Shown: positions 1 through 6,180 of the stretch, piece by piece | Numbering within the stretch: position 1 is the stretch's first letter | Layout: every line of letters starts with the position of its first letter | Source: Verrucomicrobiota bacterium | GTDB taxonomy: Bacteria; Verrucomicrobiota; Verrucomicrobiia; Chthoniobacterales; UBA10450 | NCBI GenBank assembly: GCA_003219095.1 | Contig: QHPM01000156.1 | Span: forward strand, 1-6,808 | Length of the DNA: 6,808 nt | Reading direction: 5' to 3' | The notes under the pieces: model-generated | Told to the model about the DNA's origin: nothing | Database searches by the model: none | Seen by the model: only the letters and a program-made list of their open reading frames with translations | Made by a program: the position numbers and the translations under genes

Positions 1-123
1 TCACCAATCACGGATAACGGCGAAGCTCACCGCTTTAACGAATTATCTCGACAGCCGTGCCCTCAAATCTCACAACTTTGGGGAGTTTACGGTGTCTAAT
101 TTTGTGAACCCTCTGCAAGCTCT

Positions 124-687
124 ATGAATACCAAATCATTCCTCGTCTGCTTTATTGTTGTGATGCTGGCAACGTCGATGGCCACGGCCGGGACACACCA
201 CGGAAGTTTCGCGCCAGCTCGAGGCGGTTTCGTTCGCAACGGAACCAGCTCATGGCACGGCGGCGATTGGCATCACCACCATGATCACTTTAATGATTTC
301 GTTTTCATAGGCAGCTTTGGCTATCCGTTCCTCGGCTATCCGTATGGCTATGGATATTACCCTTACAGCTATGGCTATGATCCTTACGGATACGGCTCCG
401 GCTACTACGGATACGGGTCGGGTTACTATGGCTATGGCGCCGGCTACTACGGGGGCGGCGCTGGTTACTACGGTAATAACTCCTACGGCGGCAGTTATTA
501 CCCCGGCTACCGCTATGGTTACAATGGTACTCGATCAAGCACCGTCCGTCGATCGAACGTTGCCCGTCTGCAGCAACAACTCGCTCGGGCCGGTTACTAT
601 CGTGGTCCCGTCGACGGGATAATGGGACCTCGAACGCGCTATGCGTTGCGCGCCTATCGGCACGATCATGGAACGGCCAGTTTGTGA
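124..687 (+). CDS. Secreted Gly/Tyr-rich protein with a (truncated) peptidoglycan-binding motif
   Basis: The 187-residue product begins with a signal peptide: K4, a hydrophobic core over residues 6-18, and likely cleavage after ATA near residue 22. A His cluster follows (H45, H50-H53, H55), then a Gly/Tyr-rich stretch (about residues 66-134) containing four tandem heptads of the type G-S/A-G-Y-Y-G-x at 91-118. Residues 145-183 match the first half of a peptidoglycan-binding (PG_binding_1) domain: NVARLQQQLARAGYY, then GPVDGIMGPRTRYALRAY. By family knowledge this domain anchors exported proteins to the cell wall; the Gly/Tyr part is probably flexible and surface exposed (inference). The domain ends abruptly after HDHG, whereas the family normally continues with a PVTG...ID..LL segment, and that segment can be read in the +1 frame just downstream. 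ATG 124 is the first start after an in-frame stop at 97-99, and no strong Shine-Dalgarno is visible. No catalytic domain is seen, so the role is structural or unknown. Confidence 0.75.
   Translation: MNTKSFLVCFIVVMLATSMATAGTHHGSFAPARGGFVRNGTSSWHGGDWHHHHDHFNDFVFIGSFGYPFLGYPYGYGYYPYSYGYDPYGYGSGYYGYGSGYYGYGAGYYGGGAGYYGNNSYGGSYYPGYRYGYNGTRSSTVRRSNVARLQQQLARAGYYRGPVDGIMGPRTRYALRAYRHDHGTASL
394..477 (+). repeat. Four 21-bp tandem repeats encoding GSGYYGY-type heptads
   Basis: Four consecutive 21-bp units encode GSGYYGY, GSGYYGY, GAGYYGG and GAGYYGN (residues 91-118 of the Gly/Tyr-rich protein). Synonymous codons differ between units (tac/tat, ggc/gga/ggg), so the array is older than a recent slippage event and seems kept at the protein level. 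Such arrays can change in copy number between strains. Confidence 0.8.
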
Positions 688-745
688 AGCGATTGAGCTG
701 GATCGGCGGGTTACTCTGAGCGCGAGTCCAATGGGTGGGTGCTGA
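674..745 (+). pseudogene. Out-of-frame continuation of the peptidoglycan-binding domain
   Basis: If one base near 673 is skipped, the reading continues from 674 to a TGA at 743-745 as RPVCEAIELDRRV followed by TLSASPMGGC. This resembles the usual second half of PG_binding_1 domains (pattern PVTG.ID..LL.SMG), which is exactly what the annotated protein lacks. The likely reading is a one-base insertion in the gene or a sequencing error. The match is by eye only, so it is a suggestion and not a proven pseudogene. The alternative is a naturally short domain with chance similarity downstream. Confidence 0.4.
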
Positions 746-754
746 TGTCTGGAG

Positions 755-774
755 CCGGCGCGCCCTCGCGCCGG
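755..774. repeat. GC-rich 8-bp perfect inverted repeat
   Basis: CCGGCGCG (755-762) pairs perfectly with CGCGCCGG (767-774) across a CCCT loop. It lies 67 bases after the stop of the Gly/Tyr-rich gene and is followed by a small GGAG-CGAA-CTCC hairpin (776-787). No T-run follows, so it is not a classical intrinsic terminator. It could stall transcription, protect an mRNA 3' end, or be a REP-like dispersed palindrome. Confidence 0.5.
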
Positions 775-875
775 AGGAGCGAACTCCGTCTCGTTCGCGT
801 CCGCTTCCTCAGCTTTTCCGCGTTTCAGCCTGATACCGTTCACCGATAACCCGCGAGCTTTGCCGCGTGATAAAT

Positions 876-890
876 CGAGGCTGCGCCTCG
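876..890. repeat. Short hairpin, copy 1 (CGAGGC-TGC-GCCTCG)
   Basis: A perfect 6-bp stem with a 3-base loop lies 38 bases before the start of the PQQ-dehydrogenase gene. A related hairpin is at 5725-5739. The 17-base stretches including one flanking T on each side match at 14 positions, and one loop-closing pair is exchanged from C-G to T-A. The site could lie in the 5' UTR of the downstream gene. Confidence 0.5.
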
Positions 891-928
891 TCCACGCAAT
901 CTCTCACTTGGAACCGATTGGAATATGA

Positions 929-2236
929 ATGGAAAAGCGCTGCGCCATTCACTCGATCATTTGCGCAATCTGGGTCCATCTCACCCTGACCGCGGCCACC
1001 GCTGAACCTGATAGCGTTCTCACCGGAAAAGCGGCCATGGGCGATTGGACGACTGATGCGCCCAGTGTTCGGCGCAAAATCACTGTCCAAGACTTGCCCG
1101 CGCCGAGTTCAAACATTCTATCAATCAACTCGCCCCGAGTCGTCGCGCGTCCGGAGAACGCCCAGCTTCACGTGCCGTCCGGTTTTAAGATCGACCTTTA
1201 TGCCAGCGGATTTCGCGATCCGCGCTTTCTCCTTGCCGCGCCAAACGGAGACATTTTCATCACCGAGAGTCGCGGCAATCAAATCAAAGTGCTGCGCGAC
1301 GCAAAAGGCGGCGGTAAGCCGGACGTCACTGAAATATTTGCGGAAAGCGATCTAAACAGACCGTTCGGAATCGCGTTTTTTCCACCCGGGAACGAGCCGC
1401 AGTTCTTGTACGTGGCCAATACCGATGGCATAATCCGTTTTCCTTATCGCAATGGCGATCTCAAAGCCCGCGGACCGGCCGAGAAATTAGGTGCGCATCT
1501 TTCTGGCGGCGCTGCGCATCTCCGCAGCGGCGGGCATTGGACGCGCGATATCGTCTTTTCACCCGACGGCAAGAAGATGTATGTCTCAATTGGATCGCGT
1601 TCGAATGTTTCGGATAACGCCGCCGAAGCAGACCGCGCGCGCATATTCGAATTCAATCCCGACGGCAGCGGCCAAAAAGTTTATGCGTGGGGAATTAGAA
1701 ACGCCGTTGGAATTGCATTTCGGCCCGGCAGCAACGAACTCTGGATGAGCACAAACGAGCGGGACGAACTCGGTGAGGATCTGCCTCCCGACTACATCAG
1801 TAGTGTCCGCCCCGGCGGTTTCTATGGCTGGCCCTGGTTTTACATCGGCAACCACGTCGATCCGCGTCACCAAGGCAAACATTCTGAGCTCGCCGATCAG
1901 GTCATCGTTCCCGATGTGCTTGTGCAGGCGCATTCGGCCACGCTCAATTTATGTTTTTACACCGGTGACCAATTTCCCGCCCAATACAAAGGCGACATTT
2001 TCGCTGCGTTCCACGGTTCATGGAACCGCAAGAAACGCACCGGTTACAAAATCGTCCGTCTCCCGTTCGATCACTCCACCAGCAAAGCGCGGGGCGAATA
2101 TGAAGATTTCGTCACTGGTTTTGTTGCGCCCGATGGCAAAGTCTGGGGTCGGCCGGTCGGAATCACTGTCGCCAAAGACGGCAGCCTTCTCTTCAGTGAA
2201 GACGGCAACGGGAGCATTTGGCGAGTGAGCTATTAG
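929..2236 (+). CDS. Secreted PQQ-dependent sugar dehydrogenase, sorbosone dehydrogenase-like
   Basis: The 435-residue protein has a signal peptide (KR at 3-4, hydrophobic stretch to about 22, probable cleavage after ATA at 25) and then a six-bladed beta-propeller of the GSDH/sorbosone dehydrogenase family. Typical landmarks are HVPSGFKIDLYASG (81-94), PNGDIFITESRGNQIKVLRD (105-124), GGHWTRDIVFSPDG (201-214), WGIRNAVGIAF (254-264), GGFYGWPWFYIG (296-307), HGSWNR (362-367) and GRPVGI (407-412). By comparison with soluble glucose dehydrogenase, H203 is the likely catalytic base, and R257-N258 and R408 would contact PQQ. The family oxidises aldoses or related aldehydes in the periplasm with PQQ and Ca2+; the exact substrate cannot be read from sequence. 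Length is normal for the family. A weak GGAA (920-923) lies 5 bases before ATG 929. No PQQ synthesis gene or cytochrome partner is in the window. Confidence 0.9.
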   Translation: MEKRCAIHSIICAIWVHLTLTAATAEPDSVLTGKAAMGDWTTDAPSVRRKITVQDLPAPSSNILSINSPRVVARPENAQLHVPSGFKIDLYASGFRDPRFLLAAPNGDIFITESRGNQIKVLRDAKGGGKPDVTEIFAESDLNRPFGIAFFPPGNEPQFLYVANTDGIIRFPYRNGDLKARGPAEKLGAHLSGGAAHLRSGGHWTRDIVFSPDGKKMYVSIGSRSNVSDNAAEADRARIFEFNPDGSGQKVYAWGIRNAVGIAFRPGSNELWMSTNERDELGEDLPPDYISSVRPGGFYGWPWFYIGNHVDPRHQGKHSELADQVIVPDVLVQAHSATLNLCFYTGDQFPAQYKGDIFAAFHGSWNRKKRTGYKIVRLPFDHSTSKARGEYEDFVTGFVAPDGKVWGRPVGITVAKDGSLLFSEDGNGSIWRVSY

Positions 2237-2257
2237 AGCTGAGAACTCAGCTTCTTT
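2237..2257 (+). terminator. Probable intrinsic terminator after the PQQ-dehydrogenase gene
   Basis: AGCTGAG (2237-2243) pairs with CTCAGCT (2246-2252) immediately after the TAG stop, followed by TCTTT. The stem is perfect over 7 bp; the two innermost pairs are probably open to form a workable loop. The T-run is short and interrupted, so efficiency may be modest. It sits in a convergent spacer, where it would limit read-through into the opposing kinase gene. Confidence 0.5.
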
Positions 2258-2322
2258 GACCACTGACTGGTGATGGCCGGGGGGAAGACCACGGACGACG
2301 GACCACCCTGAAAGCTACATCC

Positions 2323-2351
2323 TTTAAAACTACTCCATAACCGATAGACCG
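2323..2351. repeat. Dispersed spacer repeat, copy A (core CTCCATAACCGA)
   Basis: This stretch shares an exact 12-base core, CTCCATAACCGA (2333-2344), and similar flanks (TTTAAAACT before, ACCG after) with 4631-4659. About 23 of 28 positions agree if one gap is allowed. Both copies are in the same orientation and outside genes, one on each side of the sensor kinase gene. Confidence 0.5.
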
Positions 2352-2399
2352 TCTCACCTCTCACTCAATCTTCTTCCCTCCCCAACGGTGCTTACCCTT

Positions 2400-4451
2400 C
2401 TACGGGCCGCTTCTGATTTCGTGCTCGATTCTGCCATTCGCTACCGCTTCAACTGCAGCATCGAGTCCTTCCATCGTCACCGGCTTGACGAGATGTTGTG
2501 AGAAACCCGCTTCCAAACTTTTTTGGATATCCGCATTAGTTCCGAATCCGCTCATCGCAATCCCTAAAAGCCGCGAGTTTGCACTTAATTTGGCCATCAG
2601 TTCCATGCCGCTTCCATCGGGAAGTCCAACGTCGCTAATGAGCAAATCAAAGGGCGCGATATGGGCTTTCTCAAGCGCGGACTTCATGTCGTGTGCCACC
2701 GTCACAGTGTGCCCACGCGCAAGCAGTAGCTTTTCCATCACCGCACAAGTGTCCACGTGATCGTCAACCAATAAAATCCTCACTGTCCCGAGTGGAGATC
2801 TTTTCTCCAGGCGCGGCAAACTGGCGGCGCTTGAATCAGGCGCCACCGTTTTCATCGTTAAGAAAAAGGTCGCTCCTCGGTTCAAGCCTTCGCTTTTCCC
2901 GATAAGCGATGCTCCATGGGCTTCTGCCAGCGACTTGGAAATCGCGAGGCCCAGGCCGAGACCGCCAAAGCGTCGCTTGAAAGAACGCTCGCCTTGCTCA
3001 AACGGATCGAAAATCGTTTCGATTGTTTGCGGCTCTATTCCAATGCCGTGGTCCCGCACGCAAATTGTTAGCTGACCCGAGGATTCGTTCGCCGAAGAGA
3101 TGGTGACCTCTCCTTCTTCCAGGCTGAACTTGATCGCATTCTTCAGTAGATTCCAGATGATCTGCTGAAACCTCGCTTCGTCCGCCGCAACATGATGATC
3201 ACTTGCGTGCAAGCTCAACTGCACTCGGATTTTTTTTGCTGCCGATTCACTTCGGCAAGTCTCGACCACGTTTAAGATTTCCTCGTGAACATCAAGACTC
3301 CTCAATCTCAGGTCGAGTTTACCCTTACTAATTCTTGTTAAATCGAGTAAATCATCGATGAGTCGGCTTTCCACGTTGATGTTCCGCCGGATAATTTCCA
3401 AAGCGGAGTCAACCTCTGCGCTTTGCGGCCAGTGTTTTTGCAGGGTTTCCACGCCAAGCAATACAGGCGTCAGTGGCGTTCGCAGTTCATGCGAAAGCAT
3501 CGCCAGAAAATTATTCTTTGTCTGGTTCGCAGCTTCCACTAGCGCCTTTTGCCTTTCCAGATCTGCCTGTGCGCGCCGTCGCTCGGCCATTCCTGCCGCC
3601 AGCGCCATCGCAGTCACCGTCAACACTGCAGTCGAACCTTGCAAAATGAGCAGCGACTGATTCTCAGTCTTCAGCACAAACGGCCCGAAGTTGTGCAGAG
3701 TGCCCCAGATCGCGATCGCCGAGAGAATAAATATGCCGGTGGCGGTTTCCCGCTGTGACATGCGAAATGCCACCCAGATGAGGACCGGACCGCAGATAAA
3801 GGCGATTGGATAATTGTTGGCGCTAATGGGAAACCAACCTCCGAAGACTGCTTCACCCAGTGCCAACAGCAAAACGAAAAGCAATCCTATCTCCAGATCT
3901 TTCTTCCCGTGCCAACGCCACCGCGGTTTCATCGCCCAGAGAATCACTACCGGCGCAAAAATAAGATCGCCCGTCGCATCTCCCAGCCACCACGTGGTCC
4001 ATACTGGGCCGTACCTGGCCCAATCTGCGAAACCAACCAGCGCCAGGCTGGTCACCCCGATGCTGGGACTTATTAAGGTGCTAGCGAGTGCGGCGAACGC
4101 GAATTTGAAAACGTCCTGTGAACGTTCAAAGACCCGGGTTCCACTGGCAAAGCGATTGACCAGCCATGCTCCACAAAGTGCCTCCAGTGTGTTCCCGGCG
4201 GCGATGGCCACTGAAGTCCCGAAGTTACCCGCCGTCGTCGCGTTGACGAGAAAGGCACCGAGAAAAATGGCTGGCCACGTTCGGTATCCGAGCACCAGCA
4301 ACGCACCCAGTGCTATCCCGGCCGGCGGCCACACTGGTGACGCGCTCGCATGCAAGAATGCAAGTCTCAGTCCCAGTTTCCCGGCTAGAAAATAGACGAG
4401 CGTCAGTCCGATGAAGACTGTTATTCGGGAGAAACGTCGAGGAGGAGGCAT
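2400..4451 (-). CDS. MASE1-domain hybrid sensor histidine kinase with C-terminal receiver
   Basis: The protein has 683 residues from ATG 4451. A GTG at 4469 could add six residues, but the ATG has a purine-rich GGGAAG about ten bases upstream. Residues 9-285 are a hydrophobic multi-pass MASE1 sensor domain (PVWPPAGIALGALLVLGYR near 40-58; WWLGDATGDLIFAPV near 154-168). A short Ala/Glu/Arg-rich linker leads to a HisKA domain with phospho-acceptor H321 (SHELRTP). The HATPase domain has N438 in the N-box, DHGIGI at 467-472, FDPFEQ at 481-486 and GGLGLGL at 496-502. The receiver (about 558-675) has D563-D564, phospho-acceptor D607, S634 and K656. All catalytic residues are present, so it should autophosphorylate and relay phosphate His to Asp. 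The MASE1 ligand is unknown. No DNA-binding response regulator or HPt gene is adjacent, so it appears to be an orphan; the output partner must lie elsewhere. Confidence 0.93.
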   Translation of the reverse strand: MPPPRRFSRITVFIGLTLVYFLAGKLGLRLAFLHASASPVWPPAGIALGALLVLGYRTWPAIFLGAFLVNATTAGNFGTSVAIAAGNTLEALCGAWLVNRFASGTRVFERSQDVFKFAFAALASTLISPSIGVTSLALVGFADWARYGPVWTTWWLGDATGDLIFAPVVILWAMKPRWRWHGKKDLEIGLLFVLLLALGEAVFGGWFPISANNYPIAFICGPVLIWVAFRMSQRETATGIFILSAIAIWGTLHNFGPFVLKTENQSLLILQGSTAVLTVTAMALAAGMAERRRAQADLERQKALVEAANQTKNNFLAMLSHELRTPLTPVLLGVETLQKHWPQSAEVDSALEIIRRNINVESRLIDDLLDLTRISKGKLDLRLRSLDVHEEILNVVETCRSESAAKKIRVQLSLHASDHHVAADEARFQQIIWNLLKNAIKFSLEEGEVTISSANESSGQLTICVRDHGIGIEPQTIETIFDPFEQGERSFKRRFGGLGLGLAISKSLAEAHGASLIGKSEGLNRGATFFLTMKTVAPDSSAASLPRLEKRSPLGTVRILLVDDHVDTCAVMEKLLLARGHTVTVAHDMKSALEKAHIAPFDLLISDVGLPDGSGMELMAKLSANSRLLGIAMSGFGTNADIQKSLEAGFSQHLVKPVTMEGLDAAVEAVANGRIEHEIRSGP

Positions 4452-4481
4452 AAGCTGCGCTTCCCGCACAACAGTCGTGTT

Positions 4482-4583
4482 CTAGCGTCCGCGGTCAACA
4501 AGGTACTCCTCCTTTGCAGCTTCCAGCATGCCACCCCGCTTGGCGTTTTCGGATAAACTAATGGCGCGCAGCTCCGGCGTAAC
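4482..4583 (-). other. Short open stretch, possible gene remnant or tiny ORF
   Basis: On the minus strand an uninterrupted frame runs from about 4583 down to a TAG at 4484-4482, reading VTPELRAISLSENAKRGG then MLEAAKEEYLVDRGR. Codon choice looks protein-like. The only ATG (4529) would give 15 residues. An in-frame TAA (4589-4587) lies just before the stretch. It occupies the spacer between the hydrolase and the kinase. I recognise no family; it may be the decayed tail of a lost gene or simply chance. Confidence 0.2.
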
Positions 4584-4630
4584 AAATTACCCCATCAGCC
4601 ATTCGGCCACTGCAGCGCTTAAAACTTGAG

Positions 4631-4659
4631 ACTTAAAGCTTCTCCATAACCGAGAACCG
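4631..4659. repeat. Dispersed spacer repeat, copy B (core CTCCATAACCGA)
   Basis: This is the partner of the copy at 2323-2351, with the exact core at 4642-4653. The 3' end adds a second ACCGA-type unit (CCGAGAACCGATAAC), so the repeat has a small tandem character. It lies just downstream of the hydrolase stop codon, considering the minus-strand direction of that gene. Confidence 0.5.
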
Positions 4660-4663
4660 ATAA

Positions 4664-5587
4664 CTAAAACGCCCCGCGTTTTTCACGCAGGAATTTTCGC
4701 AACGCGACGCCACATTTCTGGGGCGTTTCGCTCCACATATCATGACTCGCATTCGGAATCACTACGCGCTCGCTTTCTGGAAACCGCTCAGTCAACGCAG
4801 CAACGCACCTTTCCAGCACCGGCAAAGTGTGATCGCCGGTGAGAAGCAACAGCGGAGCGTGGAACTCTTTGATCAATTTCATCGACGGCACCGGGAAAGG
4901 GATATCTGAGACGGTCAAGACTTCCCACTCCTTCAGGTTCGGTTTGAGAGCGTCGCGAGCCGCTGGCGGCATGACAGGGTTGCCGGTGAAGTATGTCGAC
5001 GCTATTGCCAGAACCTCCTCCCGCTTACGTCGAGCAAACGCTCGCCTGATTGGTACCCAGCAGCGCCGAAAAAAATCTTGCACGAGCGCAGCGCCACCGG
5101 ATTGCTTCTTCACCCACGGAAACACCGGCGGCTCCGAGAGAGTCAGACTTCGCACCAGCTCAGGATGCTCGGTGGCAAACAGGAGCGCGCCCAGTCCGCC
5201 GTAGGAATGGCCGACCAGATGCACAGGTCCGAGGTGAAGTTTTTCGATCAACATTGCCAGGTCATCGGCGTCTACCTGGGCCGAATAGGATGGCGCGGCT
5301 CGAGTTTCGTTGCGATTCGGGAAATTGTAACGCCGACTGTAGGCGATCGCACGGTAGTGCGATGCAAGTGGTGCGAGTTGATCCATCCAGGCGCGATAAT
5401 CCTCCAGCCCGCCATGCACCATCACGACCGGTTGACCGCGCCCGACCGAGACGTAATGCAGCGTCACGTCGGGCCCTCGCACCGAATGCAGTGGAATTTC
5501 GCTCTGTGGCTGAGCCGGTGCTTGCGGCAAAGCTAAACCGAACGCGCAAGCCGTCAGAAGTAACCGGAAAGGAAGCGTGGATCGCAT
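4664..5587 (-). CDS. Secreted alpha/beta hydrolase
   Basis: The product has 307 residues when started at ATG 5587. This places a clean signal peptide first: R2, R8, a hydrophobic run L9-L20, and an APA cleavage site near residue 25. An upstream ATG at 5638 would add 17 polar residues before the signal and is less likely. The alpha/beta hydrolase fold shows the oxyanion-hole region VMVHGG (55-60), nucleophile S128 in GHSYGG (126-131), acid D252 in LLTGDH (248-253) and base H282 in NASHDMW (279-285), so the triad is complete. SRRYNFPNR (84-92) follows the strand before the nucleophile, as in many epoxide-hydrolase/esterase-like members. The cap segment (about 155-235) is Arg-rich and not diagnostic. 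Substrate is unknown: ester, lactone or similar. The kinase gene follows on the same strand after 212 bases, probably as a separate transcript. The start codon has only a poor Shine-Dalgarno. Confidence 0.88.
   Translation of the reverse strand: MRSTLPFRLLLTACAFGLALPQAPAQPQSEIPLHSVRGPDVTLHYVSVGRGQPVVMVHGGLEDYRAWMDQLAPLASHYRAIAYSRRYNFPNRNETRAAPSYSAQVDADDLAMLIEKLHLGPVHLVGHSYGGLGALLFATEHPELVRSLTLSEPPVFPWVKKQSGGAALVQDFFRRCWVPIRRAFARRKREEVLAIASTYFTGNPVMPPAARDALKPNLKEWEVLTVSDIPFPVPSMKLIKEFHAPLLLLTGDHTLPVLERCVAALTERFPESERVVIPNASHDMWSETPQKCGVALRKFLREKRGAF
4666..4682 (-). terminator. Possible terminator hairpin overlapping the hydrolase stop codon
   Basis: On the minus strand AAAACGC, a GGG loop and GCGTTTT form a perfect 7-bp stem. 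The closing T-run lies in the stem itself, and the TAG stop begins at its last base pair (4666). Only three of the seven pairs are G-C, so stability is limited. If functional, it would separate hydrolase transcription from the kinase gene downstream. Confidence 0.3.
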
Positions 5588-5695
5588 ACTATTTTCGTTG
5601 CGCGACCAGCTCCAGCCGGCCTTCAGATAACCCGTCATGCACTTTCAGACCAGGATCGGTTGTCACTTGTCGGCTGAATAACTATTCCGCTAACG

Positions 5696-5708
5696 ATTAA
5701 CCGTTAAT
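5696..5708. promoter_or_regulatory. Symmetric AT-rich site ATTAAC-C-GTTAAT
   Basis: Two perfect 6-base half-sites are separated by one base in the divergent spacer, about 110 bases before the hydrolase start and 150 before the ferredoxin start. The symmetry and position fit a binding site for a dimeric regulator, but no family-specific operator is recognised. AT-rich palindromes of this size can arise by chance. Confidence 0.25.
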
Positions 5709-5724
5709 ACATAACAGATAATCT

Positions 5725-5739
5725 CGAGGTTCCACCTCG
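5725..5739. repeat. Short hairpin, copy 2 (CGAGGT-TCC-ACCTCG)
   Basis: A perfect 6-bp stem with a 3-base loop lies in the spacer before the ferredoxin gene. It is related to the hairpin at 876-890: the loop-closing pair is T-A here and C-G there, so pairing is kept while sequence changes. Both copies precede a plus-strand gene, at 118 and 38 bases from the start codon respectively. Confidence 0.5.
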
Positions 5740-5746
5740 TTGAAAA

Positions 5747-5781
5747 GTTAAAAAAATTAGACTCGACCGCAATTCTTCCCC
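5747..5781. repeat. Ferredoxin-flanking imperfect direct repeat, left copy
   Basis: The copy starts GTTA, passes through an A-rich stretch and continues AGACTCGACC (5759-5768) and a TTCTTCCCC end. The right copy is at 6181-6215, also 35 bases long. The 10-base block AGACTCGACC is identical and the following 12-13 bases differ by two substitutions and one indel. This copy lies 76 bases before the ferredoxin start, where a promoter or regulator site is expected. Confidence 0.5.
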
Positions 5782-5857
5782 AAAATGCATTGGCAAACCC
5801 ACGCCCCTCGTCGAACTTACTCTCGTGGGCACGATCAATCGGAAAGAGAAATAATTT

Positions 5858-6178
5858 ATGGCGCACGTCGTTACCAATAAATGTCTGGGGTGCAAGTTCA
5901 CCGACTGCGTGTTGGTCTGCCCGGTGGCGTGCTTTTATGAGTTGGAAGGTCAGCTGGTTATTCACCCCGAGGAGTGCATCGATTGCATGGCTTGCGTGGA
6001 TGAATGTCCCGTGCACGCCATCTACGCCGAGGGAGACCTTCCGCCGGAGTTTCAAGCGGACATCGAATTCAATGCGACTGAGGCCAGACGGGTGAACGAG
6101 TCGGGCCAGGGTGCCATCGAGGCGAAAAAGGATCCCTTGCCGACCGCCGCCCAAAGGAAAGCGGAATTGGGTTACTGA
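5858..6178 (+). CDS. fdxA: 7Fe ferredoxin ([3Fe-4S][4Fe-4S]), Azotobacter FdI type
   Basis: The 106-residue protein opens with [17 protein letters not shown], typical of FdxA. By alignment with Azotobacter vinelandii ferredoxin I, C9, C17 and C50 would bind the [3Fe-4S] cluster, and C21, C40, C43 and C46 the [4Fe-4S] cluster. C25 matches the extra free cysteine and D16 the acidic residue near the 3Fe cluster. The C-terminal tail contains [13 protein letters not shown] and the KKDPLP motif shared with the family, so the protein is full length. It is a cytoplasmic low-potential electron carrier; in other bacteria fdxA is linked to oxidative or iron stress, and no partner can be assigned here. 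GGAAAGAG (5841-5848) is a good Shine-Dalgarno nine bases before ATG 5858. The gene stands alone and is flanked by imperfect direct repeats. Confidence 0.95.
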   Translation: MAHVVTNKCLGCKFTDCVLVCPVACFYELEGQLVIHPEECIDCMACVDECPVHAIYAEGDLPPEFQADIEFNATEARRVNESGQGAIEAKKDPLPTAAQRKAELGY

Positions 6179-6180
6179 AC

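Noticed and set aside
1..123. Possible 3' end of a preceding gene or regulatory RNA
   Set aside because: I found no convincing coding frame, strong hairpin or known riboswitch pattern; it is best left as upstream spacer of the Gly/Tyr-rich gene.
535..843. 102-residue minus-strand open frame over the end of the Gly/Tyr-rich gene and the following spacer
   Set aside because: It is antisense to the peptidoglycan-binding segment and runs through a hairpin-rich spacer; no family is recognisable.
3814..4395. 193-residue plus-strand open frame antisense to the MASE1 domain
   Set aside because: Its composition is what the reverse complement of membrane-segment codons gives, and the minus-strand kinase is unambiguous.
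5050..5700. 216-residue plus-strand open frame antisense to the hydrolase
   Set aside because: It is Arg/Pro-rich and lacks recognisable motifs, while the opposite strand encodes a complete catalytic triad and signal peptide.
5740..5765. Sigma-70-like promoter before fdxA (TTGAAA at 5740-5745)
   Set aside because: No acceptable -10 hexamer occurs at 16-18 bases from the TTGAAA, so I do not call a promoter.
5690..6154. 154-residue minus-strand open frame covering most of fdxA
   Set aside because: It is antisense to a clearly identified ferredoxin with all cluster cysteines, shows no recognisable domain, and arises from the codon bias of the real gene.
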